Source of the DNA: Cervus elaphus
Lineage: Eukaryota > Chordata > Mammalia > Artiodactyla > Cervidae
Assembly: GCF_910594005.1 (NCBI RefSeq)
Contig: NC_057820.1
Coordinates: 8,685,001 to 8,749,000, forward strand
Length of the DNA: 64,000 nucleotides
Direction: 5' to 3'
Translations under genes and position numbers: made by a program
The notes under the pieces: generated by a model
What the model was told of the DNA's origin: nothing
Seen by the model: only the letters and a program-made list of their open reading frames with translations
The model's database searches: none
Part shown: positions 42,698-53,077 of the stretch, one piece after another
Numbering within the stretch: position 1 is the first letter of the stretch
Layout of the letters: the number at the start of each line of letters is the position of its first letter

Positions 42698-43792
42698 ACC
42701 TGCCCCCTCACACCCCTGCTTCCCAAAGCAGTGATAAACCCCAGTCTGTCTCAGGCCCTTCTTGGAGGAGAAGCTGAAGGGACGTGGAGACCCCAGACTC
42801 TCCACCAGCACATGCAATGCGAGTCCTGGGTCGGCCCTGCCGACAAGAGGCACAAGAGAGAGTCTGCTTTTTCTTCTCGTGGACTCGAGCCTTCAAGCCT
42901 TTGGACTCAGTGCCAACAATAATTCATCAGGAACGCTTTACAACTCAGCGTCACAAAACCTGTTAGGAGACAGATCGCCCACAGGACAGGCTTGAGAAGG
43001 AAACGTGTGCAGGGCTGGTGACCTCCAGATGATTAATGATTTTTCTCAGGATGAACTCTGTCCTCCGCCTCCCATGTGCTGTGGGCTCCTTCCCTCCCTC
43101 ACCCGCTTGTTTGCAGGGCTGGGGTGGGGGAGGGTGTCGAAAGGGGTGGGGCGGGGGTGGGTTGAAGGAAGTTAGAAGGCAAAGCCTGCCGATCAGAAGG
43201 AAAATGCAGGAACACAAGCCCTGGGTTGAACAGGCTGGAACGTCCTGTCCTATTGTTATAACACTGATTTTTGTGAAAACAGGAATACAGTTTCTATATC
43301 TGAAATGTACTCTCTGAATTCTAAATGAACTCATTGAGATTATGCATTTTGCACATTGCCCTGGGCTTTCACCATCATTCTTATGATTATCCTCTCTCCC
43401 ATCTCCATAGACCCAAACCCTGACTTAATTGAATATGGGATGGGGTGGAAAAGGAAGTTGTGATTTTATTTTTCTGATGTTTGAAGTCATGGTAGCTTGA
43501 TTTTTTTTTTACTTTTTTAGATAAAACAATTTATAACTGTGATTATGCTGTTCCAACACACCCAAAAATAGGATTACTGGAAGAAAAATTTCAGATCCCT
43601 GCCCCCATCCCCTTCTTTAGTCTCACAGCTTTGAGATCATCAGTATCAAGTCAATGCAAGCCTTGGTACTAGCTTAGCCATGTTAAGCTGGATCAATGGT
43701 ATCAGGTATGTTCCTGCTGGAAACAGATGTTTGATGGAAACCGAAACAAAGGCAGCCTTTCCAATTCTTCTGGGAAAGCAATTTCATGATGA
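42698..43792. other. Unassigned 1.1-kb stretch
   Basis: G-rich at 43120-43165; T-run at 43500-43509. Several frames overlap at 42600-43340 but none is protein-like. Confidence 0.4.
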
Positions 43793-43992
43793 TGGGGATA
43801 ATAGTTACTATTTATTGACTCTTTAGGTTAAAAAAGAAACTGCTTTGTCATAGTGTGTTACATGTAACAACAACCATGGAGGTATTTGCTAATATTATCC
43901 CCATTTCCCAGATGAGGAGACTGAGCTGTAAGGTAAGGATTGAAAATAGCAGAGCGAGGATTGGGGTTCAGGAGGTCTCATTCTAGCCCTGG
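43793..43992 (-). repeat. MIR SINE
   Basis: 'tagttactatttattgactc' start, 'ttatccccatttcccagatg' near 43895 and 'gaggattggggttcaggagg' near 43957. Confidence 0.7.
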
Positions 43993-44029
43993 GGTCCGCT
44001 GGATGGACCTCTCTCAGTCTTTCTCCTGA

Positions 44030-44252
44030 GCGTGCGTGTGCTAAGTTGCTTCAGTCGTTCCCGACTCTTTGCAGCCCTCTGGACTGTAGCCCGACAGGCT
44101 CCTCTGTCCGTGGGATTCTCCAGGCAAGAATACTGAAGTGGGTTGCCATGCCCTCCTCCAGGGGATCTTCCCCACCCAGGGAATGAACCTGTGCCCCTTA
44201 TGTCTCCTGATCTGGCAGGTGAGTTCTTTAGCGCTCCCATCACCTGGGAAGC
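44030..44252 (-). mobile_element. Bov-tA SINE, longer-head type
   Basis: 'gcgtgcgtgtgctaagttgc' to 'catcacctgggaagcccc'. The reversed B box is degraded ('aatgaacctgtgcc'). Confidence 0.93.
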
Positions 44253-44659
44253 CCCTGTCTCCCATAACAGTTCCTAAAACTCTCTTGCTTCCCTAGATAT
44301 CTGTTTGCAAGTCCTTACAACTAGCAAAACCAGTGAGAAGGCGGGAAGGATGAATTAATTAAGGATGAAATTCCTGTCTCTCAGGCTCAGTGACAGCCTG
44401 TTCCCTCCATGAGTCCCTGTTCTGAATGAGACTGAATGTCATAAACACATATATTTTTCTGCTCCTAAAACTGCCCTTTTTCCAAAAATCCAATCAACTG
44501 TATAACTACTTCCTGGTATCTTGCCTGGCTTTTAGGTATTCCAATAACACCTGAACAAGTTTGAGAACCACTGAACTTGACCCTGAGGTCTGTATGAAGT
44601 GTGTGAAATTTACCTGTCTACATGCATGTTTTGTTGTATTGTGAAGGCAGTCAAAGGAG
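44253..44659. other. Unassigned, with MER5A-like end
   Basis: 'aagtttgagaaccactgaac' (44557-44576) looks like a MER5A right terminus, but no left partner was found. Confidence 0.35.
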
Positions 44660-44812
44660 CACGGCTTTATTTACTTATTTATTTTTATTTTATTTTTACT
44701 TTGGCTGCACCATGCAGCTTGTGGGATGTTAGTTTCCCAACCAGGGATTGAACCTGCCTCCTCAGCAGCGAAAATACTGAGTCCTAACCACTGGACCACC
44801 AGGGATTTCCCA
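44660..44812 (-). mobile_element. CHR-type SINE
   Basis: 'ctttatttacttatttattt' tail, 'ttggctgcaccatgcagctt' and the head end 'ggaccaccagggatttccc'. The reversed B-box region is 'gggattgaacctgcc'. Confidence 0.9.
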
Positions 44813-44844
44813 AGAGTGCAAGGCCCTGTTAGAACCGGGCCTCT

Positions 44845-45010
44845 TCCATGTAGCAGTCGTGTGACCCTGGGCCCCAGTTTCCTCACCTGAATGACATCAC
44901 TCCTTGCTTTATGGGGTTGGAATCAGGATCATTTGAGATCATGTTATTGTAAAACATTTAACACAGTCCCCGGCAGACAGGAGGGACTTAATTCATAGTA
45001 GCTATGGCAA
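44845..45010 (+). repeat. MIR SINE
   Basis: 'cgtgtgaccctgggccccag' near 44857, 'tttcctcacctgaatgacat' and 'aggagggacttaattcatag' near 44980. Confidence 0.65.
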
Positions 45011-45225
45011 TGAAAACAGCAATTTATCATATCTGTTCAAAATTCTTCCCCTCATTTTCACTAATTCATTTGGAAGGATCAGTATCTGAAACGTATCGAT
45101 AGTTTCACCCTAGACTAGGTTGATACTACAGGGCTTTTAAAAAACTTTTACAAAATATGACGAGAACCATACATTATAGAGGACAAAAGGGAAATGAAAA
45201 CTGGACAACTTATTAAACATAACTT

Positions 45226-45375
45226 CTGTTTAATTTGGAGAAGGAAATGGCAACCCACTTCCGTATTCTTGCCTGGAGAATCCCAGGGACAGAGGAGCCT
45301 GGTGGGCTGCCATCTATGGGGTCACACAGAGTCGGACACGACTGAGGCGACTTAGCAGCAGCAGCTGTTTAATTT
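45226..45375 (+). mobile_element. Bov-A2 right monomer with 11-bp TSD
   Basis: The element spans 45237-45364. 'ctgtttaattt' at 45226-45236 and 45365-45375, perfect. It starts 'ggagaaggaaatggcaac' without a head and ends in the 'agcagcagcag' tail typical of Bov-A2. Confidence 0.96.
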
Positions 45376-45599
45376 TAAATTGAGAGTCAGATTGATCATT
45401 GCCACTCATTGACCAGTTCCTGTCAAATAGACCAGCTGAAGTTGGAATCTTCATTTATGAGTTGGGTGAGATGTGCTTGTTCTTAAAAAAAATCACTAAT
45501 CTGAGCCACCCTTTGGTGAATGGTGAAGTCCACGTAAAGCCCCGGACTTGAACACTGTGTCTCTCTGGGATAAAGGACCTGGGATGGATGAGAGTCTCA

Positions 45600-45797
45600 T
45601 TGTTCAGTTGCTCAGTCATGTCCCACTCTTTGCATCCCCATGGACTGCAGCATGTCAGGCTTCCCTGTCCTTCACTATCTCCCAGAGCTTGCTCAAACTC
45701 AGGTCCATTGAGTCAATGATGCCATCCAACCACCTCATCTTCTGTCTCCCCCTTCTCCTCCTGCTCTCAATCTTTCTCAGCATCAGGGTCTTAACCA
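45600..45797 (-). mobile_element. BovB 3' end
   Basis: 'ttgttcagttgctcagtcat' to 'ctttctcagcatcagggtct'. Older-type terminus, like 21.97 kb. Confidence 0.92.
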
Positions 45798-45954
45798 GGT
45801 ATTAATAGTTTTGGGAGACAGAGACCCATCTAGGCTACTCCAATGATAAGAGTTTATTTTGAGAAACCTGCAGAGAACAGGCTCTCATGGGAAGTGAAAT
45901 GTAGCCAAGAAAGATGTTCTGATTGGATAGCTCTATTAGGAAAATTATTTGAGC

Positions 45955-45956
<2 letters not shown>

Positions 45957-45994
<38 letters not shown>
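45957..45994. repeat. (AC)19 microsatellite
   Basis: An uninterrupted AC run of 38 bases followed by 'atatatgtatatacacat'. Likely length-polymorphic. Confidence 0.98.
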
Positions 45995-46000
<6 letters not shown>

Positions 46001-46207
46001 GTATATACACATAATTTAACACATGATGATAAATATATATTTAAACTGATAAACTATATGTATTAGTTTGCTAGGATTGCTATTCAAAATACCACAGATT
46101 CGAGGCTTCCCTGGCAGTCCAATGGCTAAGACTCTATGCTTTCAGTACAGGGACACCTGTATGACAAAACCCACTGAAATGTTGTGAAGTAATTAGCCTC
46201 CAACTAA

Positions 46208-46262
46208 TAAAAAAAATAAATAAATAAATAAAAAATAAATAAATAAAAAATAAATTAAATAA
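46208..46262. repeat. (AAAT)n-rich tail
   Basis: Imperfect AAAT/AAAAT units, part of the chimera's 3' tail. Confidence 0.85.
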
Positions 46263-46326
46263 AATTTTAAAAGACCTTATTTAAAAAAAAGGAAAGAAAA
46301 AGAGGTATATGCTAGGATGAAGATTT

Positions 46327-46453
46327 AAAACAAGTACCACATGTAAATCCATGGCTGATTCATGTCAATGTATGAGAAAAACCACTGCAATATTGTAAAG
46401 TAATTAGCCTCCAACTAATAAAAATAAATGAAAAAAAAAAATAAAACAAGTAC
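46327..46453 (+). mobile_element. L1 3' end with perfect 11-bp TSD, nested
   Basis: The insert is 46338-46442: 'atggctgattcatgtcaatg', 'aagtaattagcctccaacta', A-tail. 'aaaacaagtac' at 46327-46337 and 46443-46453. Confidence 0.93.
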
Positions 46454-47009
46454 TACAGACTGGGTGTCTTAAACAACAGAAATTTGTTTTCTCACAGCTG
46501 TGGAGGTTTAAATCCAAGATGCAGGTGTTGGCATGGTGGGCGCACATGGTCTTCCCATAGTGTGTGTTTCTGGGTCCAGAGTTCCCCTTTCTGTAAGGAC
46601 ATCGGTCTCTTGTTTAGGGACCACCCTGATGACCTCATTTTAACTCAATCACCTCTGAAATGACCCTGTCTCCAAATATGGTCACAGTCTGAGGTGCTGG
46701 GATTAAGACCTCGGTGTATGATTTTGGAGGGACACAATTCAACACATAATAGTCCTCTTGACATCTTCAAAAATGTTTGGTTCACTCCCTGTCCGACCTC
46801 CTTGAGCCGTGATTGATTTTTACCTCTATGGCGTGGCTTAGCAAGAGTTTGTACAGAGAGAGAGAAATGAGACCAGGCTCTCATTTTCCTACTGTTTGCC
46901 TGCATTTGTAATATTACCTGGTGTGCACTTCCTCTACAGCTTTTAAAGCCTATCTCATGAGGGTTGGTTTAGCAATCACAAGATAATATTATCTGGAAAT
47001 TAGTTACTT

Positions 47010-47180
47010 GGCGTCTTAGTTTCAGCTGCAGTAACTGAGTACCATGGGCTGGAGGCTTGAGTGGCAAATACTTACTTCTCACAGTCATGGAGGCTGGAAG
47101 TCTAAGATCAGAGAGCTGGCATGCTTGGGTCCTGGTGAGAGCCCTCTTTCAGGTAGGTGCCTTCTTGTTGTATCCTCACA
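47010..47180 (-). repeat. Probable MaLR-type LTR fragment, antisense
   Basis: 'ttagtttcagctgcagtaac', 'cttctcacagtcatggaggc' and 'cttgttgtatcctcacatag' resemble a reversed MaLR LTR start. Family not firm. Confidence 0.45.
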
Positions 47181-47323
47181 TAGAAGAGAGATAGGGGAGA
47201 GAGTGGGGTAGGGGAGAGAGAGAAAAAATGTGTGGGAAAAATTCTGGACAAAAATATGCCAAAATGACAACCGTGGCTGCCTCTGGGTGGTCAGATAATG
47301 AGTGACTTTCCTCTTTGCCTCTG

Positions 47324-47818
47324 TCAGTTCAGTTCAGTTCAGTCGCTCAGTCGTGTCCGACTCTTTGCGACTCCATGAACTGCAGCACACCAGGCCTCCC
47401 TGTCCATCACCAACTCCTGGAGTCCACCCAAACCCATGCCCATTGAGTCAGTGATGCCATCCAACCATCTCATCCTCTGTCATCCTCTTCTCCTCCTGCC
47501 CTCAATCTTTCCAAGCATCAGGGTCTTTTCAAATGAGTCAGCTCTTCGAATCAGGTGGCCAATGTATTGGAGTTTCAGCTTCAACATCAGTCCTACCAAT
47601 GAACACCCAGGACTGAGGTCCTTTAGGGTGTACTGGTTGGATCTCCTTGCAGTCCAAGGGACTCTCAAGAGTCTTCTCCAACATCACAGGTCAGAAGCAT
47701 CAATTCTTCGGTGCTCAGCTTTCTTTATAGTCCAACTCTCACATCCATACATGACCACTGGTAAAACCATAGCCTTGACTAGATGGACCTTTGTTGACAA
47801 AGTCATGTCTCTGCATCT
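47324..47818 (-). mobile_element. BovB 3' half, antisense
   Basis: Starts with the 'ttcagttcagttcag' tandem and runs through 'aatgagtcagctcttcgaat', 'gtgtactggttggatctcct' and 'tgacaaagtcatgtctctgc'. It codes in reverse only for the worn C-terminal end ('RVPWTARRSNQ'). Confidence 0.95.
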
Positions 47819-48179
47819 TACTGTTTCTCATACTATCTAAACTTTCTGCTAAGAGCACCTATAATTTGGACAATCAGCAAAACACAAAAGAACAACTGCC
47901 TTGAGGCTAATGAAAGAAGAATGTTGTGTCCATGTTTTGTGGGGCCTCAGGGGGGCCTTGTTTTGGGATGTACCCTGAACAGATTTCCCACGGGGCAGGG
48001 GAGCCCCGGGCATCTTCCCCAGGACAGACTGACACCAGGCTCAGGCCTCCCTTCCCCCTGGGTCTGGACGGGAGCCTCTGCTGCCTGGCTGCACACAAGC
48101 ACCATCGCGGCCTATAGGAGGCCAGGGGGGTTTATACTGACCTGGGGGCTCTGATGAGAAACGGTCACGATGAGTGTGG
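47819..48179. other. Unassigned, GC-rich
   Basis: GC-rich at 47940-48150. No exon that I can support. Confidence 0.35.
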
Positions 48180-48650
48180 GATGCCGAGGGAGAGACTGCT
48201 GAGAGAGGTCACGACAGGGGCAGAACCTCGGTCCCCACGAGCTTCATGGAAGAAAACACGGGGCAGGGGAGAGACGGACCCCGACAGAGAGATGGTCAGA
48301 CAGACAGAAACAGTCAGGGGAAGGGGAGACTCCAGAGGCAAGGCAAAGGTACAGAGAGGAACGAAGGAGAGGCAGAAGGAGAGGATGAGACAGAAAACGA
48401 TGGGGAGAGAAGAAAGACAGGGAGAGACAGACAGCAAGAGACGAGAGGAGAACAGGAGGAGGAAGTACCAGCTGAGAGAGAGAAGAAGGGAGAGACAGAA
48501 AGACCAAAAGGAGGGACGGGAGATGATGGGCAAGAAGCAAGACTAGAAACAGAGAGAGATACTGTAGCCAGGAGCGTGGATGGAAGAGTCAGAGAGAAAG
48601 ACAGAGGCGTAGAGACGCAGAGATGATACCAAGACCCCCAGAGACCAGGA
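48180..48650 (+). repeat. Long purine-rich low-complexity tract
   Basis: About 470 bases of G/A-dominated sequence made of 'gagaca/gagaga/gacaga' variants, with rare pyrimidines. Frames of 130, 150, 122 and 98 aa stay open on both strands because G/A-rich codons avoid stops. I do not read them as genes. Confidence 0.85.
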
Positions 48651-48864
48651 CAGACATGGTGGCCGGCAAGACAGGCAGAGGTCGGAAGGGTGGTGGGCAG
48701 GGAGTGTTCCCGGCAGGTCCCTCAGAGGATGGTTTTTATCGTGTCCAAGTGGTGGTGCTTGCTCACACATGCGTGGCCCGTCCCCAAACTCAGTTCTTTC
48801 CTAGTTATAGTCCCAAAGTATCAGTAATACTGTAAGAAGGTTTTAAAAAGTTTTTCTGTAACAA

Positions 48865-49100
48865 TGATCATTTATGAGTCTCTTCTAGGTACATTTTTTG
48901 CATCACCACCTCACTGAGTAGCTAATGTCAGGGCCCTTCGGTTAGACTTTCATGCCCATCTTACTTATGTGGAATCTGAAGCCCAGAGGGGCTAGGCATT
49001 CACCTTGTCCTGGTGGTGAATCTGGCAAACCGCCAGGCAGCGATGAAGACTCAAGACCTCCAGGCTCCTAGTTCAGGATCTGGTTGCTGTCACGCTCTCC
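48865..49100 (-). repeat. MIR SINE, nearly complete
   Basis: 'gatcatttatgagtctcttc' start, 'tggaatctgaagcccagagg' near 48970 and 'gaagactcaagacctccagg' near 49044. Confidence 0.6.
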
Positions 49101-49144
49101 TTCCGTCTGTGATCTAGCCTTTAGAGTGCTGTGCTGGGTGTAAA

Positions 49145-49266
49145 ATCCCCTGGAGGAGGAACTGGCAACCCAGTCCAGTGTTCTTGCCTGGGAAAATTCC
49201 ATGGACAGGAGACTGATGGACTACAGTCCACGGGGGTTGCAGAGTTGGACACGACTGAACGACTGA
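49145..49266 (+). mobile_element. Headless Bov-A
   Basis: 'cccctggaggaggaactggc' to 'ggacacgactgaacgactga'. Same start point as the other headless copies. Confidence 0.9.
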
Positions 49267-50751
49267 GCCCTGGCTGGTCTGGGTGTAGAGGGGATTGTGA
49301 AACAACTTAATGCAATGGTTAAGCTCCGACTGTATGCAAAGGCATCAGGGTGGTGGTGACACAGTGCAGTTATTCTCAGGTGGGAAGACTGAACAGACAG
49401 AAATCCAAGAGTCACTCAGCTTTCCCTTCAGGTTTCAGGCAGACTTAATTCGAACCCCCAGGGTTTTGGTGGTAAGAATCCAAAGTCCTCGCAATTTCCA
49501 CAAATTCTCACTTTCCTTCCTCCTGGCTTCCTCTCTTTCTGCTACTGCAAATTGGTGCCCCATCTTGAACTGGCTCTGGGCCACTTGGAAAGCAGACCAT
49601 GTCCCCTTGGCCATTTTATTTATCCCCCAAAATCTATGACTATGGGTAAGTGTGGTGAATATAGTAACAGCAATAAATATTAGGGAGTGAAGGACAAGAG
49701 TTCTATTCCCCAGCACCCAGCTGTCTTCCAAATCCCCCACCCTGGGTGTGTCTGCTCCCCACTGTGCCTGTTCCCCCACCCCCCCACACAAAGGTCAAGT
49801 TCCCTTCCTCCAAGGCTCAGCCTCACTCGCCGCCTAGCCTTTCCCAGAGGCGCAAACGTTTCTCTATATCCCACCACACCTAAAATGATCAGAGAGACAG
49901 CAGTGATCTGTTGCGAGGTCCTTGTGAGGCAGAAGGAAACGATGAGGGTGGGCGGGAGCTCTCAGGGCGGGAGGGCTGGAAGCCAAGGTTCTAGAGATGG
50001 ATTTCTGGAAGGTTCCAGAGCTCTGGGAAGGGAGATGGAATTTGTTACTCAGGATGTGCAGGTGGCCAGTATGGCAACCACCCACCTACTTCTCTCTCTG
50101 CATCCGCTAGACCCTGACTGGAGGGTAAGAGCCCTAATTCCTTCTCGGCTCTGACCCAGAGACCCTCCTCCCTAAGGAGTTCGCTAGGGCTGGCGGGACG
50201 TGGCAACCAAGCTGGCACTGGTCTTCCTAGAGAGTCTGGGTTTGCTCTGAACTCTTCCTTTTGTTGGACGACAGTGCTTACTCTAACTTTCACTTTCAGG
50301 GCCCCAAACCAGCCTCCCCTCAGTCTCAGGCGGAGAGGCAAAAGCACTTGCGTTGCATCTGTTTCCAGCTGCCTTTGAGCACAGCTCATCTTTTTACACG
50401 ACCGATAGCTGAATGTTTATCGAACGCAGCAATGCACGCAGGCCTGAACAGAAACCGCAACGGCACGCTTCCCTGTCTCCTGGGCCTCCTTTCTTGGAGG
50501 CTATGATCTCACCCGGGGAGCCCCTGAAGTCCTCGGGCATGTCTGTCTTCCTTGAGCAGCCTGAGTGAGTTTATCACTCACATGCTAGGAAAGCGTTCCA
50601 GAAATATGACCAGAGGCGTTCCACTGGCATCTGCTAACACAGGTGTTATGTCCGCTGGCCTGGCCCACATTTCACAAGTTTACATTCTTATTTTTCAGTC
50701 GTTTGCTTTGATAGATGCCTACGTATTCACCCACCACAAGTGAATTTTTAA
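49267..50751. other. Unassigned 1.5-kb stretch
   Basis: C-run near 49773-49787. The 155-aa frame at 49687-50154 and the 118-aa minus frame overlap it in antiphase; neither resembles a known protein. No repeat recognised. Confidence 0.4.
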
Positions 50752-50973
50752 AAAACGAGATGCATGAGACAAGTGCTCGGGCCTGGTGCACTGGGAAGAC
50801 CCAGAGGAATCGGGTGGAGAGGGAGGTGGGAGAGGGGGATCGGGATGGGGAATACATGTAAATCCATGGCTGATTCATGTCAATGTATGACAAAAACCAC
50901 TACAATATTGTAAAGTAATTAGCCTCCAACTAATAAAAATAAATGAAAAAAAACAAACAAAAATAAAACGAGA
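50752..50973 (+). mobile_element. Artiodactyl L1 3' end with perfect 9-bp TSD
   Basis: The insert is 50761-50964. 'aaaacgaga' at 50752-50760 and 50965-50973. Starts 'tgcatgagacaagtgctcgg' and ends 'ctccaactaataaaaataaa'. Low divergence suggests a young copy. Confidence 0.95.
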
Positions 50974-51029
50974 CCCCAGAAAAGAGAGGGAGGAGAAGAG
51001 GACAAGAAGGCAAGAGAGCCCGGGGGTAG

Positions 51030-51655
51030 TCTGAAGCCCCACGGCCTGGGTTCCACCCTCTCCTGTCCCCTCTCCACCTGGCTCCAACCACACAGCATTG
51101 GGCAACTCTGTTTCAAATAATCTCCAGCCTCTGTTTCCATATCTGTAAAGCTGAGTAATAATCATCCCTCTTATCGGCCTTAAAGGCTTGTCATGGCTTT
51201 TCCAGTAGTCATGTATGGATGTGAGAGTTGGACCATAAAGAAGGCTGAACGCCAAAGAATCGATGCTTTTGAACTGTGGTGCTGGGGAAGACTCTTGAGA
51301 GTCCCTTAAACAGCAAGGAGATCAAACCAGCCATCCTGAAGGAAATCAGCCCTGAATATTCATTGGAAGGACTGATGTTGAAGCTCCAATAGCCATGTGA
51401 AGACTACTGGAAAAGACTCTGATGCTGGGAAAAATTGAGGGCAAAAGTAGAAAGGAGAGGCAGAGGATGAGATGGTTGGATGGCATCACCCACTCAACGG
51501 ACATGAATTTGAGCAAACTCCAGGAGACAGTGGAGGACAGGGAATCCTGGCATGCTGCAGTCTGTGAGGTCGCAAAGAGCTTAACAACAACGGCATGAGG
51601 ATCAGACCTGATGATGGATATGAGAGTGCTTTGAAAACTTTAACACAAGAGACAG
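51030..51655 (+). repeat. MIR SINE split by BovB
   Basis: The left part has 'agcctctgtttccatatctg' (51125) and 'ataatcatccctcttatcgg'. After the BovB, 'gatgatggatatgagagtgc' and 'tttgaaaactttaacac' continue the MIR 3' end. Confidence 0.6.
51190..51590 (+). mobile_element. BovB 3' half, sense, nested in MIR
   Basis: 'tccagtagtcatgtatggat' to 'gaggtcgcaaagagcttaac'. Several small deletions, e.g. after 'ttgaagctccaatag'. Confidence 0.94.
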
Positions 51656-51657
51656 AA

Positions 51658-51840
51658 AATAGATGTTTACTGAGCATATGCCAGGCGTGGGGGAACCGTT
51701 TGCAGAGATTATTTAGTTGACTCTCCACCGTCACTAGGTGGGGCAGATACTATTAGTCTTATTTTACAGGCGAGGAGACAGACTTCATAAGATTAAGTAA
51801 CTTACCCAAGATCACACATCTTGTTAAGAAAATTGAAGCC
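51658..51840 (-). repeat. MIR SINE, antisense
   Basis: 'tagatgtttactgagcatat' start, 'cttattttacaggcgaggag' and 'taacttacccaagatcacac'. Confidence 0.75.
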
Positions 51841-51871
51841 TTCTAATCCCTTAACACAAGCAGCTATTAAA

Positions 51872-52140
51872 AACTAACTTTATTTATTTATTTTTGGCTC
51901 TGCTGGGCCTTTGCTGTGGTGTGGGCCTCCCTCTAGTTTTGGTGAGCAGTGGCTATGCCTTACCCGTGGCACCCAGGCCTCTTGACTGCAGTGGCCTCTC
52001 CTGTCATGGAGCACAGGATCTTGCATGTCCTAACTAAGAGTTCAAATACAACAACTAAAGATCTTGCATGTTGCTGTGAAGATCAAAAATCCTGTGTGCT
52101 GCCACTAAGGTGTGGCAGAGCCAAATTATTAATTTAAAAT
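51872..52140. mobile_element. Two CHR-type segments in inverted order
   Basis: 51872-52010 reads antisense ('tttatttatttttggctctg', 'ctccctctagttttggtgag'). 52014-52140 reads sense ('gatcttgcatgttgctgtga', 'gtgtggcagagccaaattat'). Both 3' tails point outward. Confidence 0.65.
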
Positions 52141-52240
52141 GAAAAAGAGCTAGACGAAATTAATGGCTTACTTTCTCTTCTATTTAAAATGCCTTCAAAT
52201 TCTGAATCTGTGAACTGCAAACCTTTCCTAATGTTCTTTC

Positions 52241-52476
52241 AGTTCAGTTCCGTCTCTCAGTTGTGTCTGACTCTTTGCAACCCCATGGACTGCAGCACGC
52301 CAGGCTTCCCTGTCCATCACCAACTCCCAGAGCTTACTCAAACCCATGTCCCTTGAGTCGGTGATGCCATCCAACCATCTCATCCTCTGTCATCCCCTTC
52401 TCCTCCTGTCCTCAATCTTTCCCAGCATCAGGGTCTTTTCAAATGAGTCAGCTCTTTGCATCAGGTGGCCGAAGTA
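52241..52476 (-). mobile_element. BovB 3' end
   Basis: 'agttcagttccgtctctcag' to 'gcatcaggtggccgaagta'. 'tgttctttcag' (52232-52242) and 'tgtcctttag' (52477-52486) may be the remains of a TSD. Confidence 0.93.
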
Positions 52477-52894
52477 TGTCCTTTAGGAGCTCCCTTTTCA
52501 CCACAAAATGCCACTTGTGGATCGTGAGGTGACAGGTGGCTAAGATACTACCTCTGGAGGCTTGAAAAGTGTTATAACAGGTTAAGAAAATGAGAAGGAA
52601 CCTCAATGTGTCTTTGGACAGATTGAATGAGGAGATCTGTACAGAGCGGGCTGGCGAGTAGGCACTGGTATGTCTAGGTCCTTGGTATCTTTCAGATTGA
52701 CCCACTCTATTACCAGGGTTGCTGTCAACTGTTGCAATAATCTCCCAAAGAGTCTCCCTGCTGCCCAGGCCTGGAACCAGGGGGAGGCTGGGGAGGCACC
52801 TAGAACATACATTTAAGGAGGCACTCATTTTTTGGGAGTTGACTCCAAGCTTGCAGGGCCATGAGAGTGAGCACCTCCTTAAATGTTTTGCACG
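52477..52894. other. Unassigned sequence
   Basis: Nothing recognised. Confidence 0.4.
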
Positions 52895-53065
52895 AGGTAC
52901 CTCCTTTACCCCCTCCTCACCTGGCCTCACTGCTGCCTACCCCTTCCATCACTGTCCACGTCATAGCCACAATAATGATTCCCAAACATGAAGCTGATTG
53001 TTCCTTTCTTTGCATAAGATTTTTAAATGGTTGCACACTACCTTCTAGATGAAGTTGCACCTTCT
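52895..53065 (+). repeat. L2 fragment, sense
   Basis: 'aaacatgaagctgattgttc' near 52984 and 'atggttgcacactaccttct' near 53027 match the L2 C-terminal coding region. Confidence 0.5.
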
Positions 53066-53077
53066 TGTTCATTCATC

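Larger units (their letters stand above)
46090..46459 (+). mobile_element. Chimeric CHR-head/L1-tail insertion in MLT1
   Basis: The composite is 46099-46450, enclosed by 'taccacaga' (46090-46098) and 'tactacaga' (46451-46459), 8 of 9 matching. A CHR head (46103-46157, 'ttccctggcagtccaatggc') passes directly into an L1 3' terminus (46158-46210, 'gaagtaattagcctccaact') and an AAAT-rich tail. Confidence 0.75.
46057..46755 (-). repeat. MLT1-type LTR (ERVL-MaLR), antisense, split by insertions
   Basis: The left piece is 46057-46098 ('tattagtttgctaggattgc'). The right piece is 46451-46755 ('cagactgggtgtcttaaaca', 'acatggtcttcccatagtgt', 'gatgacctcattttaactca', 'ggagggacacaattcaacac'). A solitary old LTR: no internal retroviral genes are present. 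Confidence 0.8.

Noticed and set aside
46057..47180. Provirus with two LTRs
   Set aside because: The two LTR-like pieces lie in the same orientation with no internal gag or pol text between them, and the second is of uncertain family. Solitary LTR relics fit better.
48154..48626. Overlapping plus-strand frames of 130 and 150 aa
   Set aside because: Purine-rich low complexity keeps several frames open on both strands. The products are Arg/Glu/Gln/Thr-rich without any domain.
49687..50154. 155-aa plus-strand frame
   Set aside because: A 118-aa minus frame overlaps it, composition is ordinary, and no family or splice pattern is visible.
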